From Hypomyces perniciosus (taxonomy: Eukaryota; Ascomycota; Sordariomycetes; Hypocreales; Hypocreaceae), in assembly GCA_008477525.1 (NCBI GenBank), contig SPDT01000003.1:2976001-3040000 (forward strand): 64,000 nucleotides of DNA. The letters are read 5' to 3'. Shown in pieces: positions 52,801 to 63,970 of the stretch; positions within the stretch are counted from its first letter, which is position 1, and every line of letters starts with the position of its first letter. The translations under genes were made by a program, and so were the position numbers. Below the pieces are notes generated by a model. The model saw nothing but the letters and a program-made list of their open reading frames with translations. It ran no database searches and was not told the origin of the DNA.

Positions 52801-53876
52801 CTACTTCTGCTTAATAATTGACGAGCATCGATCTACCCATACCTTATTGTTACTGTTAAACACTACTGAGATAAAGCGTTCTGCGTCTCTTCGTAAACCT
52901 ATTAACTCCCTCTGCAATGCATACAGCTCCTCGGCTGACTGTAGACGCGAGTCGCTGTTTCGAGGGCTGTCTCGGTTGCCCTGCACCTGTATCCATCGCA
53001 GCTCGCGTAGTATACGGTTATTGCAGCCTTTATGTTCTATGCCCCACATACACTGTTAGCATCGGCTATCTAGACCCTGACCTGGCAGAACTAACCTATC
53101 TTTTTGGTCATCTCACTGACTCGGAGGATGCCCCGCTTGTCCTTATCCCAAGGGAACTCCTCCGGCCGCAGGAACCACAGTATTCGTGTAACCATAGTCG
53201 CCGCCAACATGGCCGAGTCCTTCTTCTTCGGTGCTACACTAAACTCCCTCTCGTTCACCTTTACCTGGGGCGTTGCCGATGACGCCGCTACAGTCAGTGC
53301 CAGCATAAACATAACGTCGCATCGATAATCGCCCAGGCATAGCGTTAGGCAGTTGCGGGCAGTCTGGTAGTGGTTTAGTATGGCCTGGTTACCCTTTGCG
53401 AACGTCTTGTCGAGCTTGGCAAACCCTTCAAGGATTAAGCGTGGTATTGTAGTAAAGGGAACGTCGCATCCAAAGTCAATCACCGGTCTCCGTGCTTTCT
53501 TTGGCCGCTGCTCCTCCAGTGCCATCCGCTGCTCCGCCTCTATGGCCGCCCGCTTCAGACTGCCTGGGCGAGCGGTGAGGAACTGGTTTTCCTTTATAGC
53601 GCCGGCTAGCCGGATGATGCGCCGAGTTGTAAGTCTGCCGCGGTGGGAGCCCGGCGCCCACTCAATGCCGGTCAGGGCCATTGCTGTCGCCAGGCCGTTG
53701 ATCCAATCGTGGCTGGAAACGTCCTCTTCGCTCGTGTGCTGGATTGCCCCGCGCAGGATAAGAAACCATATGCCGTGCGTGGAAGAGATTGGCCGGCTCG
53801 CGGAGAGCTCGCTGGATATACACGCTTGGTATATCTCTTTAGCAAAGTCCTGCCGGGCCTTGTTCGATGCGGCCAT
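52801..53876 (-). CDS. Unknown protein, 338 residues, one intron
   Basis: Exon 1 is 53876-53096 and exon 2 is 53036-52801. The 59-bp intron has a perfect TGCTAAC branch site, and the join gives MTKKIEHKGCNNRIL in frame. The N-terminal half is helical (GIWFLILRGAIQ, WINGLATAMALTGIEW, LTTRRIIRLAGAI). A basic stretch (EEQRPKKARRP) could be a nuclear localisation signal. The C-terminal half contains RILWFLRPEEFPWDKDKRG and a Leu-rich helix (ELYALQRELIGLRRDAERF). It converges tail-to-tail with the protease, 93 bp apart. I do not recognise the family. Confidence 0.65.
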
Positions 53877-53925
53877 AGGCGGGGGCCCTTCAAATGCTAA
53901 CCTTTCAAAGAGTACCCGGAATTGC

Positions 53926-56610
53926 CTATTTACATTTTACGTTAGCGATTAAATGCCCTAACCCACTTTTCGAAGGGACTAACCGGTCACTGAACGGCTC
54001 ATCGCTCGATTCCCAAGCAGCCAAGGCTGTATTGACCCTCTGCGATTGCCTGGCATGCTCGGTCGGCTCTCTGCCACTGCGAATGCTGCGGCCAAGATGT
54101 CTCCGCAGCTGAAACGTTATGAAGGATACCATCTGTGGAATCCACATGTCGCGAAACACCTCCTCGAGGAAGCGGACAGCGGCCCTGATATCCCGGATAA
54201 CCTTGCCTCCAAGCTGGCCAAACCAGACCTGACTATGCCGGTTAGCCGCTACAACAGGGCCGTAATGGTATGCCAAGGCGGCTACATGTAGCAGGATGGG
54301 CCGATTATTGTTGGCTGTATAGGGCCACCGCGCGACGTTAATAGTGCCGATGGAATCGCGAAAGTCAAGCATATCCGGTGACACATACGGCCAGGCCCCT
54401 TTGCGTAGACTCTCAGTCGTGATGAGGGGGCCGAGGACTGTGTTTGGGAGCACCCTGGGGTCGCCTGTAAAGCAGAAGTTGCCGAGACGATCCAGGACGG
54501 CGATGGCTTCTGAGAGTGCCAGGTCGAGACCCTCGTCGCCCTTGGCCTGGAACCGGCGGTCCATCTCACCCAATGCCAGCTCGAAAAACTTGGCGTAGGA
54601 GCAGAGGACGTTGGGGAATATGGACGGCCTGAAACTCCGCAACACGGGTATATATGACCGAGTCTCCCTCAGGAAGAAACGCATGAGTTGGAAGATAGGC
54701 TGGAGCACGCTGAAAAAGTTCCGCCGTTGCCTGGTAAGGCCTGAGACTCTGACGGTGACAACCTGCTCCATGCGGAACGCCATCTGCTCCTGTGCCATTG
54801 CGGCCTCGAGGCGCTGTCTCTCGCGCGCGAACGGGGTTGACGACTCCGGCTGATCCGGCGTCTGCTCGCCACGAAGGATACGGAAAAGCTGCTCTTGTTT
54901 GGCTCGTATATACGCGGGATTTCGGTTTGCCTCTGATGGCGGCAATATAAGCGCTGCCGTTGCTGTGCCTCTTGTGGGTAGGAGGTCATCCGCGCGGCTC
55001 CGAATTAGTCGCTTGATGTTCGAGTAGCCCTGGAAGAAGCCAAAGGAAAGCACATCCACGCCATCGTTTTGGTAACTCATATTGTCTCGCATAATGGTGT
55101 AAAGATTGCTGAGGAACTCTGGCGGGCCGCTAGAAGAGAAATTGCCGTATCGCGGGTGGAAGGCGAGGGGATAAAAGGTAAAGTCATACGGACTGCGATA
55201 TAACGCAGCAACTTTGGACCGATCCGCCAGCATGCAGAGTGCTTCCCCATCCTGATTGATACTCAGACGCCGGCCCTGGGACGCTCCTTCAACACAGTTT
55301 ATATCAGCAGCGAGAGCATACGACACCCGGTTAATGTGATCCAGGTTATACTTCTTCTCGAGCTCGACGCGCAGCTGCTCAAGTCCGTCACTGTATAGTG
55401 ATGCCTGATGAGCAGTATTTTCATCGTCCGCCTCTTCCCATGCCTCATTATTCGATGTATCGTCATTGCGACTGTTGCCACTTTCCCGGGGCAAGTCGCC
55501 ACGCTCTCTGGGGCTACCGCTACCGGTATCGCTGTCGCTGTCGCTGTCGCTGCTTTCACTGTCACTATTGTCTTCGTTATCGGCTCGGAGGCGTGTCTCT
55601 CTTGGAAGATTCTCCAGAGGTTGGTTCACTTCGATCTGGATGTTAGCTCCGTGATCGTATGCGTGAAATGCGGGCTTGTGGTCGACCCAAAACTTATCGT
55701 ATGCGTGCCCTGGGCAAAGCTAGGCCATTGCTCCATAAACAATGCCTGGAAGATGGACCATTTCTCATACGATATGTTCTGTGACCGGCGATCGCCGAGT
55801 TTCCACGACGGCTCAACCCCTTCCCCGAGGAGCTCCCCATCCAAAAAGATCTGCTTTATATGTATAGACAGCGCCTCGGCGTGGTAGCGCTGCATGGCAC
55901 TGCTCTGCATGGACGCCATCTGCTGGGCCCGGCGCTTCGCTCGCGACTGTGGCAGGTCAAGGATCTCGGTCTGAACCGGGTGCATAACGACGAACCAGGA
56001 CTCACGGGACGCTCCCATGGCAAGGCGGAATGTGCGGTGCGCCAGGTCGAACGGGAGGCTGCTCGCAGCGTGCTTGGAACTGTATGGTGCCTGCCAGTTC
56101 TGCAGAGTGAAGGTGACGTTATCGAAGAATCCGCTTCTGTTACTGATGGGCTGGAGCGGGCAGCCAACGATACTGATCATGTCCAGATGGAACACGGGGT
56201 AGTATTCATCATCCGGGCTAGCTGGCCTCGATCCAGCCCCTCGTCGTCCGTAATCCATGGTGAACCTCTGCTGGAACATACCGAGTGCCTGAGCAGCGTT
56301 GAAGTCTGCTGCGTTTGTTCTCGATATAAACTGCTCCGCTAACCTCGCCCTGCATCAGCATACTAGAGTTCTAAACTAGAGTCCTAAGCTTCAGAGAGCA
56401 CTCGTTACACTCACGCTTCATCTTGAAGTCGCCAGACGAGTGGACAATCTTCAAGTCTTCTACCTTGTTTACTATAGTTTCCGCCTTTTCGCGAGTTTCG
56501 CCTCTATCTGTATCGAGATAGAACTCGTCATAGGAATCTGGGGTTGCATGGCTGCCAAGGCCATCATCATCGCTTTCCTCTCCATAGTCTGTATATACGT
56601 TGACGTCCAT
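53926..56610 (-). CDS. Large unknown protein, about 880 residues, with a frame break
   Basis: Exon 1 is 56610-56415 (MDVNVYTDYGEESDDD.., acidic); a GTGAGT intron at 56414-56339 follows. Exon 2 then reads EQFISRTNAADFNAAQALG and runs open to 55626. A second frame is open from 55719 to 53926. The two overlap by 94 nt. The natural join is about SFAQG to HAYDKFWVDHKPAFHAYDHG, requiring a one-base shift near 55710; no GT..AG intron fits the phase. The second frame has an acidic Ser/Asp run (DSESSDSDSDSD), a Gln/Arg-rich helical middle and a folded-looking C-terminus (PYVSPDMLDFRDSIGTINVARW). No known domain. Sequencing error, real mutation and programmed frameshift are all possible. It is head-to-tail with the 338-residue gene, 49 bp apart. 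Confidence 0.6.
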
Positions 56611-57043
56611 AGCTGAGGGTTATACAAGAGCCTGTTTATTTGCTATAGGGAAGACGACAGGACTACAAGACTACCTGCCTAACACGAATATCAACAATAT
56701 CTCGACATATAGGGTAAATACAACCTAGACTCTCTTTTCTCCCATAAACAACACTATGATAACTAACCCCCAAGGAAAAAAGCTTAGCCTATAAAACACT
56801 AGCTATATTATCTCCACTACATTTGCGCGCGCGCTGATGCAACTATTGTTGTACCCTGGGTGTAAAGACACTAGACGGTTATTGCTATTGTAGATATTAC
56901 GAGGCCAAAAAAACCCAAGCTTATCTATATAGTCTAAGCGTCAACAGCAACAACGGTAGTAAACCGCAAAGCTCTATAATGCAGCATGGTTAAGAAATAT
57001 CCAGTTAGTAAAATATAAACTAATAATAAAAATAATAATAATA
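56611..57043. other. Intergenic region
   Basis: AT-rich spacer with the promoter of the large unknown gene. Contains GCGCGCGC at 56825-56832. No gene seen. Confidence 0.3.
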
Positions 57044-57649
57044 CTAGGCTGCTTTATAGCCTCGCCTCCAAGCTCCCTTAAAGGAAGTAGTATTCTTAGA
57101 CGGAGTGTTTAGGACATGAGATAGGCTAAGTGCCTGTGATGTCGGCTGCGATGATGGAGTCATGGTCTTGCCTGGCTCCTCTGCCCCTCCAACAACGGGC
57201 TGAACGACTCGTATTGCGGGCAATGGGTGCCGTAATCGCCTGCTTATGCGCTCGTGATTGCGTTCTGTCTCGCTCACAACTGGAGCCAATATTGGTGCCT
57301 GTACCTTTTGGGCATCGGGCGAAATCGACGGGCTACCGTGTGTGACGTCCTCCTTATCCCCCTTTGTCGTCTCTGCCGTCGTCTCTGCCGTTGTGGCTTC
57401 TAAAGCGACATTAGGCGGAATGTGCCGGTTGATGCCTCCCTCCTCAAGCTCCAGCCGAAACTGCTCTGCAAACCAGCTGGCCAGCGCGTCGCGGAATATC
57501 GCAGAGTTGAGCTTATGGTTCAGGGCGGCGTTTCTAGCAAACGCAGGCGCTGTCTTCATATACTGGCAGAAAGCTTCCACAAAGTCCGCGGCCTTCTGTA
57601 AAGGTTCGGAACCATCCGCCGTCGCCGTCGCCGCTGCATTGGGTGTCAT
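57044..57649 (-). CDS. Hypothetical protein, 201 residues
   Basis: Single frame from ATG 57649 (MTPNAAATATADG); a GTG five codons upstream is not a credible fungal start. The N-terminal helical part reads LQKAADFVEAFCQYMKTAPAFARNAALNHKLNSAIFRDALASWFAEQF. The middle and C-terminal parts are Thr/Glu/Pro-rich and probably disordered, with a basic end. Not recognised. Same orientation as the two genes downstream on the minus strand. Confidence 0.5.
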   Translation of the reverse strand: MTPNAAATATADGSEPLQKAADFVEAFCQYMKTAPAFARNAALNHKLNSAIFRDALASWFAEQFRLELEEGGINRHIPPNVALEATTAETTAETTKGDKEDVTHGSPSISPDAQKVQAPILAPVVSETERNHERISRRLRHPLPAIRVVQPVVGGAEEPGKTMTPSSQPTSQALSLSHVLNTPSKNTTSFKGAWRRGYKAA

Positions 57650-58385
57650 CCAATCTGTGTACACGATAGTACCCCTCCCTCCTAGAGTAGCTCCTAGCAG
57701 CTCCTACGAGTACGAGTAGAGTGAGTCGACCTGGCTTGGATGCTTCAGACGGAGCACAGGAGGAGGTACCCACGCCCTTGAACACTGTTTCCGGGACTCA
57801 TTTTTGCATTTCCACCCTGCCGGATCCTTCCGCCATTCTACGCTAAAGTCTTCTGGAAGCCTGGCTAGTCCTCTGTATTCGACCGAAGCAAAGATGCGCT
57901 TTACTGGAACTGACCTCCCCTGTACGTACTATACTACATGTTGAGCCCAGCGGTTCTCGTACTAATAAACTATATTACATATGACATCTCTCGCCTCACT
58001 CGAGCTCGGCTGCCTTACATTGCGCCCCTCTTGTTCACTGTATCTGCTGTGCTTCATTCTTGTTACACACGCCTCTGATACACACATATATACTATACAT
58101 TACCCCCAGCCTGAACCTCACTACCTGTTCTCTTCTCCACACTCCTTCACGCAGATTGGAACCCGTTTGAGCCACGGATACGTGGGCTGCTACAATTGGA
58201 TCTGCTTCGTCTCCCATTGTCAGCTACAACGGGCAGGCCTGTCCTGCCATTCCCCCAGACTTGTTTCTTCTGCCAAATAGATACCCAACCCTCACAATAG
58301 GCTTGCCCCGAGGGTGTCTACATCGCCACCAACCTCCTACTACGGCAGTCCGGACTTGGGTGCTGGGCAAGAATTTACTTCGTCT
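57650..58385. other. Divergent region between the 201-residue gene and the C2H2 gene
   Basis: No independent gene seen. A plus-strand frame without ATG (about 58295-58385, PRVSTSPPTSYYGSPDLGAG) is contiguous with the C2H2 gene and is probably its 5' coding exon. Confidence 0.4.
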
Positions 58386-58890
58386 ATGAGGGCGATTTCC
58401 GAGGAATCACAGGCCGGCTCGTAAGTGTTGACCTCTTTGAAGCTCACCTTGGCGACATGAACTCGACTCACATGAGTATAGGACTTCCCTCGGTGGGCGT
58501 GACTATCCAGTATGCTGTCTTCATCCTGGCTGTGATGCCAAACCCTTCAAGCGTCGGGCCGACCTTGACCGCCACTACAAACACAAGCATGCGCCGGAAT
58601 CGCTGAAGGAATCGTATTATTGCGATTACCCTCGCTGCGGACGACGCAGGGACCCGTTTCATCGCCGAGACCACTTCCGGGACCATCTGAGGGACTTTCA
58701 CAAGGAAGACATCGAGAAACGCGGAGTCGCCGCCAAAGAGGACTGGTTCGAGGGCCGCAACGCAGCACACACGTGGTGGCGATGTACCAAATGCCTCAAG
58801 AGAATCTACATCAGCCGATACGGCTACGAATGCCCAACCTGCAAGACGTCTTGCCAAGCCAGGAGAAAGGAGATCCGCCGTCGAGAATGA
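58386..58890 (+). CDS. C2H2 zinc-finger protein with C-terminal zinc ribbon
   Basis: Two exons from the first in-frame ATG (58386-58420 and 58482-58890; GTAAGT/TATAG intron of 61 bp) give at least 147 residues. The coding frame extends further upstream without a stop to about 58290, so the true N-terminus probably lies in an earlier exon. Finger 1 is CLHPGCDAKPFKRRADLDRH..H. Finger 2 is CDYPRCGRRRDPFHRRDHFRDH..H. A four-Cys ribbon follows (CTKCLKRIYISRYGYECPTC) and a basic tail. This arrangement suggests a nuclear DNA-binding regulator. It is the only recognisable transcription-factor-like gene in the block. Confidence 0.7.
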
Positions 58891-60284
58891 GGCCTAGTGG
58901 GCCAAATCGCTATCAATGGCGTTATGGGATGACAGGGGCGGCAGCATTCCGATCCAAGGAAAAAAAAAATATCCACGCAGACTACATGACTCCTTCTTCT
59001 CGCACCAACATTCACCTACTATCCATCTCCAAGTGGGCTCTCTTCTTCTCCACCCATGATGATTAATGTATGTATGAGTATTGTCTCGAATACTACTGGC
59101 CATAGAATACCGCTGGAATACCTAGCTACGAATCACTGAACGGCCAGAATACCCGCAAGCAATGATTTTACTGTTTTTTATGTATATAGCTCTTGCCCAC
59201 AAAACCGGGGTTCTTGGGGGAGCAAGGGGAGCCAGGGCAGCGTTGAGCCCGCAACTCCAGCACAAAAAATTACGCAAAATTATGTCTCTCATCTTCCTTC
59301 TCATCAATCTGACGTTCACCCTTGTGGACTGTGGACTGTGGACTGTGGACTGTGGACTGTGGACTCTCTGCTCTTCACCCCACATAATTTTTTTTCTTCT
59401 CTTCGACAAGTACCATTCTGTACATACCTTGCTGTCAAATCTAGAACGCACTATTCAACTCAGTTTCTTACGGCTCCTTCAACTTAGTCCCCCATTGTTA
59501 CCCATGATTACCCACCCGTCCCACCTGTCTGGAGTCCAGTCGGCGTCTGCATGATAACCCAACGGGCCAGACTATACCGCTCCCAGCGAGCTGTGGCTAG
59601 CGTCCAGCAGTGTTTATGGCTAGCTGGTCCCTTAGCATGTCGACAGACACGGCACAGGTTGTTTCACCAATATGTACCTATCTTCGTTTCTCTATCCCAT
59701 GATCGTATACAGTGGGGTTGCAGAGAAGTGTGTGTGGGGAGCCAGCTTGCACAGAATCCTTCTAGAAGGCTTCGAAAGCGGAGAATCGAAGCAGACGAGG
59801 CAGTGCTGCGCGCTGTGATTGACTGGAGAGCCAGCCTGATGGGCTTGGGTGATTAGGGGCTGGCTTAGCAGGGCGCCTGTGGCTTGTTTAGGCGCACCTT
59901 TTTTTTTTATGTTATAATTATTGTTTCGAGCAAATATAATCCGTTGGCGTCGTTTTTAGTAAGATACGAAAAAAGGGCGTGTGTTGGTTATGTCTATATC
60001 TGTACGGAGGGCGCATTCTGCTGACAACCTGGGGGCACGCACCAACACTATGTACCAGGACATTTTCGGGATTAAGACGCCTTTGTATGTATGTATGTAT
60101 GAGTATGGATGTTAATATTACGGAGAGAATGGACTATTTTACATGATGCTGATGAACTGTGGAGCGCGCGGAGGAATAACGAGCGATCCAAGGGCATGGG
60201 GGGGGGGGGGGATTTCGGTCATCAACTCAATCACTACTCGCAACAGTAGTACTCCGTAATACTACTATAAGATTGTTCGCTATT
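58891..60284. other. 1.4 kb without supported genes
   Basis: A plus-strand frame at 59551-59856 has no recognisable features. Simple repeats are present (see 59324-59365). Also a TATG run near 60084-60100 and a G run (12) near 60199-60210. Confidence 0.35.
59324..59365 (+). repeat. GTGGACT x6 microsatellite
   Basis: Six exact copies of the 7-bp unit GTGGACT. Confidence 0.9.
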
Positions 60285-61985
60285 TTATTTGGGCTGGAAC
60301 TCCGGCCCCACGTACCAAAGTACGATCCCCAGCACACCGCCCCATGCCTTGTCCAAGAAGCGATCTGCGTACCGCTCGCCGTCCACTTTAACTGGCGGCT
60401 CTTCGAGGTATGCCTTCATGGCCGGACTCTTGAAGGCTGCCAAGTGAGCCAAGGTAAATTCGAGAATCTCCTGCTGCAGAGCAATGGACGCCGCTTCTGG
60501 CGACGGCTGATCTTGTGTATCCTGCATAGACGTCTGCAATCTCCGATTGGCTTTTCTAACAAGCCGAGAGTTAACGTGCTGGAGCGCTGGCAACAGGTCA
60601 TTGCGTAGAGGCGGCTTGTTATTATCCCGCCGGTCAATAATGACTGTAGGATTCGGATTTAACCAGGCCACCACGTGGCTCATCACCAGGTACAACACTC
60701 GCCCTTCGTCCTTCGATAGTCGTATCAAACGATGGACATTGGGAAACTGAAGCCGGGGAGACTGTAGTATACACTCATATACTGCCCGGTAACCACTATC
60801 GTCGAAAGCGATGAGAAAGTTAGGTCGGCGTTCGGGGGACTGTTCGATTTGTTGTCGTGTCTGATTGGGGTAGAAGAGCTCTTGCACCTGCAACTCCGTT
60901 CGACCTGCCAGAAGCGAAGCCGACATAAGCGCCCAATCTGTCAACTCCACGGACTTCCCGGCAGCTCAGTAAGAGTAGTAAGCACATTCTGGAAAGTCGT
61001 GAACCAAAACTATCGCCCACATCTGTTAGCTAAGAGCATATTCCTCTCGGTCAATGAACCTACGTCATCCATCCTGTAACTGATCATCCAGTCCCATGTC
61101 GAGGTCTGAAAGGTCGTCCTCCCAATCGTCGTCTGGCACCAGCGTGTTACCATGGCCCTCCATCGCTCATTCCTCCATACTGTCACCAGCCGACGGAGTG
61201 GGAATTCAACCTCGCCACTTAAATGCAATGCACTTTTCATCTGCTGCTCTATGTCTGCACCTTTACCTTGGAACAGCTTCGGATTTTGCGACGATGCCGC
61301 CATCACCTGCACCCAGATCTCACCATGACTGTCTGCCAGAGCCGGATCCTTTCGATTTACCCGAAGCCCGAGGTTCAAATCTGGTGGTAGAGTATCCGCA
61401 TGCGTTTTCAGCTGTCTCTTCTCTAGATAGCAATATTCGTTATCACGTACCCTGATCGTAGAACTCGCATGGCCACCATAGCTCGTCACTGCTAGAGCCC
61501 GTCCGCTCCACATACGCCTCCAGTGCTTTGATCCGGTGCTGCCCAGCCAGAATCTCGACCTTCCTTCCATTATTGACAGACAGCCATTTCGAAAACACTG
61601 GAATATCGCTGGGTGGAGGGGCAGTTCCAGTATGCCCTAGTCCCAGATGCATCATCATGTTGCTTACATCTCTGCGACTGCATATTACCCGGAGGTGATG
61701 CTCTTTTGCGTTTCGGTTGAGCCCACCTTGCATAAAAATGCTACAGAGCTTTTGCGTATGCTGCGAATCTATCGGTCGATTCTGCCCAAGAGTCCACTTC
61801 GCTGTCAATGCATCTACTGGCATCCGCGCTGTGAGGATATAGTATGGCCGTGCTTGCTCCAGGGTAGACTCTCTATCACTGAATTGCCTGCCGCGCGCGC
61901 GTTTGCTGGCAGGAGTGCTAGAAGCATTATTCTCAGAGCCTAAATCTCTCTGTCGTTTCCGTGAGGTAGTGGCCAGCGAGTCCAT
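60285..61985 (-). pseudogene. ParB/sulfiredoxin-like protein, copy 2
   Basis: From ATG 61985 the N-terminus is basic (SRKRQRD, ASKRARGRQ), then LTAKWTLGQNRPIDSQH and the G-x-H-R motif in VEILAGQHRIKALEAYV. Next come ELWWPCEFYDQG, LPPDLNLGLRVN, DSHGEIWVQVMAAS and VTVWRNERWRAMVTRW. An intron of 54 bp (61063-61010, branch GCTAAC) leads to FWFTTFQNVL. A one-base shift then occurs near 60950 before TDWALMSASLLAGRTELQVQELFYPNQ. The joint near 61450 (GTACGTGATAACG) is also unclear. It ends at 60285, about 100 residues shorter than copy 1. ParB/Srx folds serve in partition CTPases, nucleases and DNA-modification enzymes; this fungal family is uncharacterised to my knowledge. At least one frame lesion suggests a pseudogene. 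Confidence 0.6.
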
Positions 61986-63390
61986 TATCCGGTATTATTA
62001 TCAGGTGCGTAGCTTTATGGATATTGTTATCCTCAGCTTCCAAGTTAACCCCAAAGCCAAAATACCTAAAGATAAATTTTAGTCTGCCAGCTTAAAGCCA
62101 AGCACCTATCCAGGGTCCCTTACAGGGATTATAAGCCGCAGCATTATTTATTATTCTTTTATGTTTATTAATCCACTATAAAGACTAGCCCCACCCAGCC
62201 ACTGGGTTACATACGAAGTAAGTGGGTCAAATAGCCTGCCAGCGCTTTACTACTTTAGGATGGTAATAATAAACACAAGTCCATATCATCCCCTTATCCC
62301 CATACACTTCTCGATTCTCTGCGCTTCGTCTTTTATCCTGTTATTCAATGCTTTTTCATCCTTTATATATACTATATGGCGAACTATATAAGGGCCATAT
62401 TGTAACAGGCTTTGCCTTCCACGTGGAATTTGGCTATGATAATCCAGGTCCCTGGGATTTGCTTGAAACCTTGATAGGTATAGTTATTGACTGAACCCGA
62501 CCAATAAGTGAATTCATTCTCTTTTGCAATTTTGGCTGAGCTGGGAAAGCCTGCAGACAGCGGCAATAGACCTGCAATCTTGCCACGACTAAAGCCCTGG
62601 TATAGCTAAACCATTGCAGCTATACTGGTAAACTAGCTATAGCCACTTCAAGATAAACTGGTGGTATTCATTTTTCTATACTAATCCTGATTATGAATTA
62701 TTAACTTAGCTCTTTATATTATAATATTAATATAAATGAGAAAATTTCAAGTCTTGTTTATATTGTTAGGTAAGTGCAAGCCTACCTTTTAACCTAATAT
62801 ACAGGACTCTTTCCCGCTAAGGGACAAGACTGTTCAACCCCAGGGGACGAGATTCTTTAACCCCAAGTAACAAAATTCTTTACCCTTAAGTAAAAAAATT
62901 CTTATACCCCAGGGGACGAAATTCTTTACCTTTAAGTAATAAAATTCTTCACAAGATTCTTTAACCCTAATATATAAGACTATTTAACCCCAGGGTATAA
63001 GGGTATAAAAGCTAAAAACATAGGCTTAACTATATAGCTAAACAGGAGGTTAGCCTTAACTATGCTAATAGTTTTAGATACTATATTATTTATAGCGAAT
63101 TCAGCTAATCGTAGCCAGTAAACTTAATTATCTTAGTAAAAGTTAATAAAAGCTTATAGGTATTCTTTTATACTTATATTAATTCTTTTAGTTTAGCTAT
63201 TAGTTTTAAAGTAAAGGCTAATAACTGTTTTAATATAACTCCTAATTGTTTTAAAAGTGATTCCTAGAATTCTAATATAAACTATATACTGCAGTTTAAT
63301 ATAATATTATTAAGTATATTATAAAGGCAGTAAATCCTGCTAATAAATATATTAGCAAGCTCCTCTACTAATAATAAAGTAATAGGTATA
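61986..63390. other. AT-rich right edge of the block
   Basis: No gene supported. 62815-63010 holds a degenerate tandem repeat, listed separately. From 63010 on the sequence is strongly AT-shifted. Confidence 0.4.
62815..63010 (+). repeat. Degenerate tandem repeat of a 23-28-bp unit
   Basis: Repeated units of the form GGGGACGARATTCTTTAACCCCA and RIP-like variants (AAGTAACAAAATTCTTTACCC, AAGTAATAAAATTCTTCAC) recur 7-9 times. Confidence 0.65.
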
Positions 63391-63970
63391 TGTTAAAAAG
63401 GAGGGCTAAAAAGCAAGGATTTCTGTGTAATTGGGTAACCTTCCTATTCTGGCTAGACCCGGAATTAGGCCCGACGCTAGGACCGAGTTCCGGAGGAACT
63501 TCGGTGTAAGTCTGGAAATTTCTGTTATCCTCAACGATAACAATTGAGCTAGGATCAGCTACCCCGCCTACCCTAGACTCAATACAATGGGCATAATGGC
63601 CATTGTGAAAAATCTGACCAAAATGGTTTCCTGTTTGTATGGCCGTGAGTCGATTTGACCGATTTTACATACAAATGAATTTTGCGGAAAATAGGAATGC
63701 GGCCACGAACCCAATTCTGCCACCGCACACCTATTGTTAGGTCGGAGGACTGTTGTAGAAGACAAAGCTATTGTTCATACAATCACTTCTACACCAGCCG
63801 CACATCACTAGATATTCTATAGCTTTCTAGCTATTAGTTCAGTTACAATTCAATTGTTCATCCATTGTTAACCCAACTAGACTCTCAGTCGTTTCCTCAT
63901 TGCTGCGTTGGGTGCACCTTCCTAGAAGCTGCACTTAAATGAGGTTCAGTATAACCTTGTTATTTTAACA
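63391..63970 (+). repeat. 580-bp LTR, family D
   Basis: Bounded by TGTTAAAA at 63391 and TTTTAACA ending at 63970, a perfect 8-bp inverted pair with TG..CA ends. It is much less RIP-altered than the copy at 22162. It may be a solo LTR or the 5' LTR of an element continuing past the window. Flanks GTATA and ATAAT do not match. Confidence 0.7.

Noticed and set aside
53380..53952. Plus-strand 190-codon frame
   Set aside because: Antisense shadow of the 338-residue gene, which has a convincing intron with TGCTAAC branch.
49024..61985. Starship-type giant transposon
   Set aside because: No DUF3435-like tyrosine recombinase gene was recognised at either edge of the block.
49024..61985. Polinton/Maverick virus-like element
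   Set aside because: Only a Ulp1-clan protease is shared; no protein-primed DNA polymerase, integrase, packaging ATPase or capsid motif was seen.
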